This document shows, piece by piece, positions 59,159 through 64,000 of a stretch of 64,000 nucleotides of DNA. Within the stretch, counting starts at the first letter, position 1, and each line of letters starts with the position of its first letter. The notes under the pieces were generated by a model, which searched no databases, was not told the origin of the DNA, and saw only the letters and a list, made by a program, of their open reading frames with translations. Both the position numbers and the translations under genes were made by a program. This stretch comes from Thermanaerothrix daxensis (GTDB lineage: Bacteria > Chloroflexota > Anaerolineae > Anaerolineales > Anaerolineaceae), in the NCBI RefSeq assembly GCF_001306145.1, contig NZ_LGKO01000005.1, positions 806,001-870,000 on the forward strand. Reading direction: 5' to 3'.

Positions 59159-61750
59159 ATGAATCTAGAACGGTATACTCAAAAAGCACAGGAAGCTCTC
59201 TTCCAGGCGCAGCAACTGGCTCGCGACCTGAATCATCAGGCTATTGAACCAGCTCATTTGCTCCTGGCTTTGGTACAACAGGCCGAAGGCATTATCCCGG
59301 CGATTATTACAAAGGTGGCTGGTAGCGTCATTGGCTTACGCGATGCGGTGCGTGCCGATCTCGAACGACGCCCCAAGGTTTACGGCACCACGGCTCAGGT
59401 GGGCGTTTCGCAAGCCTTAGCAGACGTGCTGGCTGCGGCCGAGCGGTATGCCAAGGGCATGCAGGATGAATATGTTTCGACCGAGCATCTGCTCCTGGGG
59501 CTAGCCGATAGCATTGAGGGTAAACGCCTGGCTCAGTTTGGCCTGACTAAAGAGGCCATTCTCAAGGCACTGGCTGAGATTCGTGGAACTCAGCGGGTCA
59601 CCTCTCCCAATCCTGAGGACACTTACCAGGCGCTGGAAAAGTATGGGCGTGACCTGACGGCAATGGCACGCCAGGGGAAGCTGGATCCGGTGATTGGGCG
59701 AGATGAGGAGATCCGCCGTGTGATCCAAATCCTCTCAAGGCGGACGAAAAACAATCCTGCTCTGATTGGTGACCCGGGCGTGGGTAAAACCGCCATTGTC
59801 GAGGGACTGGCTCAGCGGATTGTCAAAGGCGATGTCCCCGAAGGCTTGAAACATAAACGCATCATCCAGTTGGATATGGGAGCCTTAATTGCCGGGGCAA
59901 AGTATCGGGGTGAGTTTGAGGAGCGGCTCAAAGCCGTCCTGCAAGAGATTACAGCTGCCGCGGGCGAAATCATCCTTTTTGTGGATGAGATGCACACGGT
60001 GGTCGGTGCTGGTGCAGCTGAAGGCGCCATGGATGCCAGCAACATGCTCAAGCCCATGCTGGCACGGGGTGAACTTCACATGATCGGCGCTACCACGGTG
60101 GATGAATACCGAAAATACGTAGAGAAGGACCCGGCGCTGGAGCGTCGTTTCCAACCTGTGTATGTGGCAGAACCCTCGGTTGAGGATACTATCAGCATCC
60201 TACGAGGGTTGAAGGAACGTTATGAAGTTCACCATGGTGTGCGCATTACGGATGCGGCGGTTATTGCAGCGGCAACGCTCTCACATCGTTACATCCCGGA
60301 TCGGCGCTTGCCGGATAAGGCCATTGACCTGATTGATGAAGCCGCTGCCCGCCTGCGCACTGAGATTGACTCCAAACCCCAGGCGCTGGATGATGTTGAT
60401 CGCCAAATCATGCAATTAGAGATTGAGCGTCAGGCACTCCAGAAGGAGCAGGATAAGGCTTCTCGCGAGCGCCTGGAGAAGATCGAAGAGGAACTTAAGG
60501 TGCTCAAAGAACGCTCACGTCAATTGCATGAGCGCTGGCAGGCCGAGAAGCAGGCCATTGCTCAATTGCGTGCGATTAAGGAGCGGATCGAGCAGACCCG
60601 CATTGAGATCGAAGACGCCGAGCGTCGTGCGGATCTGGAGAAGGTTGCTCGTTTGCGCTACGGCACTTTGCGTGAACTGGAGGCCCAACTTCGCGCAGCC
60701 GAGGAGCATCTGCGCAAGTTACAGGCTGAGGGGGCGTTGCTGAAGGAAGAGGTGGATGCTGAGGAAATTGCCGAGGTTGTCTCGCGGTGGACGGGCATCC
60801 CGGTAGCGCGTCTCATGGAGGGCGAGACCGAAAAACTGATCCATATGGAAGAACGCTTGCACCAGCGCGTAGTGGATCAGGAGGAAGCGGTACGTAGCCT
60901 GGCCAATGCCGTGCGCCGCGCACGGGCGGGTTTGCAAGATCCCAATCGCCCCATCGGTTCATTCATTTTCCTTGGACCAACCGGTGTGGGCAAGACCGAA
61001 CTGGCACGCGCTCTGGCAGAGTTGCTCTTTGATGACGAGCGCGCCATGATCCGCATTGACATGAGCGAGTACCAGGAGAAACACACGGTCTCGCGCCTGA
61101 TCGGCGCCCCGCCGGGCTATGTAGGCTATGAGGAGGGCGGTCAACTGACCGAAGCCGTACGACGTCGCCCGTTCAGCGTCATCTTGTTTGACGAGATTGA
61201 AAAGGCCCATCATGAGGTCTTCAATGTCTTGCTGCAGGTTCTGGATGACGGTCGTTTGACGGATGGGCAAGGACGAACCGTGGACTTTCGCAACACGGTG
61301 ATCATCATGACGAGCAACCTAGGCAGTGACCTGTGGCTTAACCGCCACGGAGCGGTTACACGAGATGAAGTGACCCGTGTGTTGCAAGCCTATTTCCGCC
61401 CTGAATTTCTCAACCGCATTGATGAGATTTTGGTCTTCAAACCGCTGACTCGTGAACATCTTGTCCAAATCGTCAATATTCAGTTGCGGCGGTTGGAGAA
61501 ATTGATAGAAGAGCGTGGCTATCGTCTGGAGGTCACCGAGGCGGCTCGTCAGTACTTGGCGGAAGTGGGTTATGACCCGGATTTTGGCGCCCGTCCTCTC
61601 AAACGCGCGATCCAGCGAGAACTTCAGGATCCTCTGGCTCTGAAGATCCTGGCAGGCGAATTTAGGGAGGGCGACACCATTCGCGTGGACCGCGGCCCGG
61701 AGGGTTTAACCTTCCAGGCAATCGTAGCGGCAGAAACCGTAGCCGCTTGA
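59159..61750 (+). CDS. clpB: ATP-dependent disaggregase ClpB (Hsp100)
   Basis: An 863-residue ClpB of normal length. The N-domain (1-145) precedes AAA-1 with Walker A GDPGVGKT (204-211). The coiled-coil middle domain (about 410-525) is rich in Glu, Arg and Lys. AAA-2 has Walker A GPTGVGKT (606-613) and ends in the [18 protein letters not shown] sensor-2 segment. It extracts polypeptides from aggregates together with DnaK-DnaJ, both at the start of this window. A duplicated ribosome-binding site precedes it and a strong terminator follows. No CIRCE element is visible upstream. Confidence 0.97.
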   Translation: MNLERYTQKAQEALFQAQQLARDLNHQAIEPAHLLLALVQQAEGIIPAIITKVAGSVIGLRDAVRADLERRPKVYGTTAQVGVSQALADVLAAAERYAKGMQDEYVSTEHLLLGLADSIEGKRLAQFGLTKEAILKALAEIRGTQRVTSPNPEDTYQALEKYGRDLTAMARQGKLDPVIGRDEEIRRVIQILSRRTKNNPALIGDPGVGKTAIVEGLAQRIVKGDVPEGLKHKRIIQLDMGALIAGAKYRGEFEERLKAVLQEITAAAGEIILFVDEMHTVVGAGAAEGAMDASNMLKPMLARGELHMIGATTVDEYRKYVEKDPALERRFQPVYVAEPSVEDTISILRGLKERYEVHHGVRITDAAVIAAATLSHRYIPDRRLPDKAIDLIDEAAARLRTEIDSKPQALDDVDRQIMQLEIERQALQKEQDKASRERLEKIEEELKVLKERSRQLHERWQAEKQAIAQLRAIKERIEQTRIEIEDAERRADLEKVARLRYGTLRELEAQLRAAEEHLRKLQAEGALLKEEVDAEEIAEVVSRWTGIPVARLMEGETEKLIHMEERLHQRVVDQEEAVRSLANAVRRARAGLQDPNRPIGSFIFLGPTGVGKTELARALAELLFDDERAMIRIDMSEYQEKHTVSRLIGAPPGYVGYEEGGQLTEAVRRRPFSVILFDEIEKAHHEVFNVLLQVLDDGRLTDGQGRTVDFRNTVIIMTSNLGSDLWLNRHGAVTRDEVTRVLQAYFRPEFLNRIDEILVFKPLTREHLVQIVNIQLRRLEKLIEERGYRLEVTEAARQYLAEVGYDPDFGARPLKRAIQRELQDPLALKILAGEFREGDTIRVDRGPEGLTFQAIVAAETVAA

Positions 61751-61763
61751 AGCCAGGCATTTT

Positions 61764-61808
61764 CCAAACCCCAGAGGTGCTGATAAACCCTCTGGGGTTT
61801 GGCTTTTT
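61764..61808 (+). terminator. Intrinsic terminator after clpB
   Basis: A perfect 14-bp stem pairs 61764-61777 (CCAAACCCCAGAGG) with 61789-61802 around an 11-nt loop, followed by CTTTTTAT. It is placed 14 bp after the clpB stop. Confidence 0.93.
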
Positions 61809-61822
61809 ATCGGGATGAAGCG

Positions 61823-61831
61823 TGCTAAAAT
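61823..61831 (+). promoter_or_regulatory. Extended -10 promoter of the downstream membrane-protein gene
   Basis: TGCTAAAAT ends 6 nt before ATG 61838. There is no ribosome-binding site, so this is another likely leaderless start. Confidence 0.55.
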
Positions 61832-61837
61832 AAAAGC

Positions 61838-62311
61838 ATGATGGAAAGTCAACCTGCACGCTCTTTTCGAACCTCGATTCAGCAGCATCGGAAGCAGGTG
61901 TTCATTCAAATTTATTTTCCGCTTGCTGTAGCACTGCTTTTGTTTCTTATTCTGCCTACAGCAGCACTGATCTTCACCCTTAATCCGCTTGGGGTGGGCA
62001 GTGGTCAGTGGGCCGCCATTGCTCTGATTGTGTTGATAAGCCCTCTTTTCATTTTGATTCTGCTAAGCCTGGTTATAAGCGTGGCTCTGGCGGTCCTGCT
62101 TTACCGTTTGACAGCAAACCTTCCAATTTGGACTGAGAGGTTACTGGCTGGGGTGGAGCGGGTAAGGAATGGGGTGATTAACTGGAGTGATCGTAGCGTG
62201 CAGCCTGTGTTTGCAGTACATAGTATGTTGGCCGTTTGGCGACGTGCCAGGGATCTCTTCTGGCAACTCATCTTAGCGGTCAGGAATTCCACTCGAGGAG
62301 TGAAGGTATGA
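61838..62311 (+). CDS. Two-helix membrane protein of unknown function
   Basis: A 157-residue protein with two long hydrophobic segments (about 24-50 and 60-90), flanked by a basic N-terminal tail and an amphipathic C-terminal half containing two tryptophan-rich helices. I do not recognise the family. ATG 61838 is followed by a second ATG, and a TGCTAAAAT element lies just upstream. It overlaps the next small gene by 4 bp, so the pair is probably one functional unit. Confidence 0.72.
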   Translation: MMESQPARSFRTSIQQHRKQVFIQIYFPLAVALLLFLILPTAALIFTLNPLGVGSGQWAAIALIVLISPLFILILLSLVISVALAVLLYRLTANLPIWTERLLAGVERVRNGVINWSDRSVQPVFAVHSMLAVWRRARDLFWQLILAVRNSTRGVKV

Positions 62312-62514
62312 TGGAGCCATGGAAACGCAATGCCCTGATTTTAGGGGCTGCCCTAGGGCTAATTTCGGGGGTTTTGGCTGCCTATTTGCTAATCCAGCGC
62401 GCCGAGCAATCTCAATCCCAGGTAAAACTGACTGCTCAGGACGGGGTTAAGGTAGGAATAAGCGTGTTAAGTGTGCTGAGGCAGATTGCCGAATTGGGAA
62501 GCGGGCGGCGTTGA
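62308..62514 (+). CDS. Small single-helix membrane protein (YtxH-like)
   Basis: A 68-residue protein with one N-terminal membrane helix (about 10-29, LILGAALGLISGVLAAYLLI) and a soluble, probably helical tail. The glycine-spaced helix recalls YtxH-type proteins, but the match is loose. ATG 62308 overlaps the previous stop (ATGA) and GAGG lies upstream, so translation is coupled. It is too small for confident assignment. The sugar-kinase start follows 43 bp later. Confidence 0.65.
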   Translation: MMEPWKRNALILGAALGLISGVLAAYLLIQRAEQSQSQVKLTAQDGVKVGISVLSVLRQIAELGSGRR

Positions 62515-62557
62515 ACCTGTAGGACTGGGCGTAAAAAAGGGCGGAAAACGAATTCTT

Positions 62558-63568
62558 ATGGAGTCCCATTATTTGCGCTATGTGGTGGCTGGGCGTCTCC
62601 AGCGCGACTTTATCCTCCCCCTCGAAGGAAGGCCTTGCCTGGACGTACCAGGGGGTGGCGCCATTTATGCAGCCGTAGGAATCTTGATTTGGGATCGTGC
62701 GGTTGGGTTGATCAGTCGGGTGGGTGAGGATTATCCCCAAGAGTGGCTGGAGGGGTTTGCGTCTTATGGGCTGGATACGCGGGGGATTCGCATTTTACCC
62801 CAGGCTGTCGACTTGCGCCGAGTGATTTGCCATCTGGAAGGCGCAGAAGAGGCAGGCAACCCACTGGCGTGGTTTGCGCAATTGGGAATTCCTGTTCCCA
62901 AAGCATTATTGGGCTATGTTCCGCCACACCGGAGCCTTAACCATCCCGCTCATCCCACACCACTCACTTTGCGTTTGAATGACATTCCGGCGGATTATCT
63001 GGAAGCCACGGCGGCTCATCTTGCCCCCATGGATTATTTAAGTCACGCACTGCTTCCCTCGGCTCTGCGTAAGGGAAACATAACCACGATTACATTAGAT
63101 CCAGGTAGCGAATATATGCATCCAGCCATGTGGGAGCAGATCCCCCCTCTTGTCCGGGGCGTCACGGCTTTTATCGTCGCCGAGGAGGATCTCAGGCATC
63201 TATTTCAGGGACGAAGTACAGATATCTGGGAAATGGCAGAAGCAATAGCCTCCTGGGGATGCGAGTTTGTGATCATTAAGCGCGGGGAAGCGGGGCAATA
63301 TCTGTTTGAAAAAAGTGGGCGGAAACGCTGGGTGATACCGGCGTATCCTGCACGAGTTGCTGATCCAACAGGGGCTGGGGATGCGTTTGGGGGGGGATTT
63401 TTGGCCGGATACCGCCAAACCTACGACCCTTTAGAGGCAACGCTATGTGGGAATATCTCAGCCTCTCTTGTGGTGGAGGGTAGCGGTCCATTTTATGCCT
63501 TAGATGCTTTACCGGGCCTTGCCCAAGCGCGTCTTGAGGTTTTACGCGATTCCGTAAGTGTGCTGTGA
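62558..63568 (+). CDS. PfkB-family carbohydrate/nucleoside kinase
   Basis: A roughly 336-residue ribokinase-like (PfkB) kinase. The N-terminal substrate region is GGGAIYAAVGI, the middle has RVGEDYP, and the C-terminal signature DPTGAGDAFGGGFLAGY contains the catalytic Asp and anion hole. It phosphorylates a sugar or similar metabolite; which one cannot be told, although inositol or nucleoside kinases also belong here. ATG 62558 gives a canonical start MESHYLRYVVAGRL; the open frame continues upstream to 62486 but without family similarity. It overlaps the next gene by 4 bp (GTGA). Confidence 0.86.
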   Translation: MESHYLRYVVAGRLQRDFILPLEGRPCLDVPGGGAIYAAVGILIWDRAVGLISRVGEDYPQEWLEGFASYGLDTRGIRILPQAVDLRRVICHLEGAEEAGNPLAWFAQLGIPVPKALLGYVPPHRSLNHPAHPTPLTLRLNDIPADYLEATAAHLAPMDYLSHALLPSALRKGNITTITLDPGSEYMHPAMWEQIPPLVRGVTAFIVAEEDLRHLFQGRSTDIWEMAEAIASWGCEFVIIKRGEAGQYLFEKSGRKRWVIPAYPARVADPTGAGDAFGGGFLAGYRQTYDPLEATLCGNISASLVVEGSGPFYALDALPGLAQARLEVLRDSVSVL

Positions 63569-64000
63569 GTGATTCCATTCCCATTTCATTGATTGAGGAT
63601 CTTAGAACCTATGTCTTGCAGCAGGCCTGTGCTATTCAGGCCATTCCTGCTCCATCGCTCAGGGAGTCTCAGCGCGCCAGTTATCTAAAAGAGCAGTTGA
63701 TCCAAATAGGCCTTCCAGAGGTGATACAGGACGAGGTGGGCAATGTACTGGCATGTCTACCCGGAGGCAGCGGTGCGCCGCTGCTTCTGACGGCGCACTT
63801 AGACTCGGTGTTTTCAGAGGGGCAAAATCTTTCGTTAAGCCGTTCTGAAAGTAAGATCACCGGTCCCGGCATCGGGGATAATGCCTTGGGATTGGCGGTT
63901 CTACTGGGGATAGGACTTCTAGGGGCACAACACCAATGGCATTTACCGGGTGATCTTTGGTTGGTAGCCACGGTCGGCGAAGAGGGGCACGGCGACTTAA
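63565..64000 (+). CDS. M20/M42-type zinc peptidase, N-terminal part
   Basis: The gene runs off the right edge, so only about 145 residues are seen. The start is GTG at 63565, overlapping the PfkB stop. The protein begins MSDSIPISLIEDLRTYVLQQ and shows the metallopeptidase pattern: AHLDSVF (first His and Asp), GPGIGDNALGLA (bridging Asp) and TVGEEGHGDL (catalytic Glu pair). These are the ligands of M20 dipeptidases, tripeptidase T and relatives. It should be a cytoplasmic zinc aminopeptidase or dipeptidase. The exact family cannot be settled without the C-terminus. Confidence 0.85.
   Translation, partial: MSDSIPISLIEDLRTYVLQQACAIQAIPAPSLRESQRASYLKEQLIQIGLPEVIQDEVGNVLACLPGGSGAPLLLTAHLDSVFSEGQNLSLSRSESKITGPGIGDNALGLAVLLGIGLLGAQHQWHLPGDLWLVATVGEEGHGDL

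Noticed and set aside
1-64000. Insertion sequences, prophage, CRISPR arrays, toxin-antitoxin pairs or integron elements
   Set aside because: I saw no transposase, integrase, phage structural gene, regularly spaced repeats or small toxin-like gene pairs in the window.

Overview
This 64-kb window looks like an ordinary, densely coded stretch of chromosome from a free-living bacterium. G+C is slightly above half by eye. Genes are tightly packed, and ATGA or GTGA overlaps and converging 3' ends are common. The protein set (DUF951 and DUF2905 proteins, an MGDG-synthase-like glycosyltransferase, a Hanks kinase beside an FHA protein, a Liv-type ABC operon, several GH13 and GH3 enzymes) fits Chloroflexota, most likely class Anaerolineae. 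That placement is inferred from protein style, because there is no rRNA gene here. I saw no insertion sequence, prophage, CRISPR array or plasmid function.

Layout. 1-2858: chaperone block dnaK (3' part), dnaJ, prmA. 2867-8256: nicotinate phosphoribosyltransferase with a well-formed promoter and operator-like palindrome, a DUF2905 protein, a purine-type phosphoribosyltransferase, galactokinase, a ferredoxin, prephenate dehydrogenase and an M50 protease. 8328-12052: DUF951, a glycolipid glycosyltransferase, tsaE-tsaB-rimI (t6A-type tRNA modification) and a family 4 uracil-DNA glycosylase. 12066-24109: a surface-polysaccharide locus made of two converging operons. The plus-strand operon has nucleotide-sugar dehydrogenase, epimerase, Wzx flippase, GT4 and a large membrane protein. 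The minus-strand operon is rfbC-B-A-D, Wzz and Wzy. They meet in a 106-bp antiparallel coding overlap. 24237-29939: FKBP-type isomerase, a RelA/SpoT homologue with a degenerate synthetase domain, an aldo/keto reductase and GlgX. 29958-36153: branched-chain amino acid ABC operon livJHMGF plus a terminal radical SAM gene. 36524-43170: membrane protein, aldo/keto reductase, lysine 2,3-aminomutase, alanine racemase, RecJ and a GT2. 43271-51079: AAA+ ATPase, glycerophosphodiesterase, GH3 protein, Ser/Thr kinase, FHA plus winged-helix regulator and a membrane protein. 51081-59012: GT4, tRNA-Thr(CGT), Nudix, TPR protein, lipoprotein, MtaB, GH13 glucosidase and LipB. 59159-64000: ClpB, two small membrane proteins, a PfkB kinase and the start of an M20-type peptidase.

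Themes. Carbon storage and sugar use (GalK, GlgX, GH13, GH3), amino-acid uptake and conversion (Liv, KamA, TyrA), tRNA modification (TsaE, TsaB, MtaB), stress chaperones (DnaK, DnaJ, ClpB) and envelope polysaccharide dominate.

Most noteworthy signals. (i) Six genes have a -10 hexamer only 6-8 nt before the start codon and no Shine-Dalgarno sequence, which suggests leaderless mRNAs. (ii) An imperfect palindrome overlaps the pncB promoter. (iii) An FHA domain is fused in front of an OmpR-type DNA-binding domain, divergent from a Ser/Thr kinase. (iv) A RelA/SpoT homologue has lost its synthetase signature. (v) The ribosome-binding site of clpB is an exact 10-bp tandem duplication. No wholly new multi-gene system stands out with certainty. 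The kinase/FHA pair and the unclassified AAA+ ATPase are the best candidates for undescribed biology.
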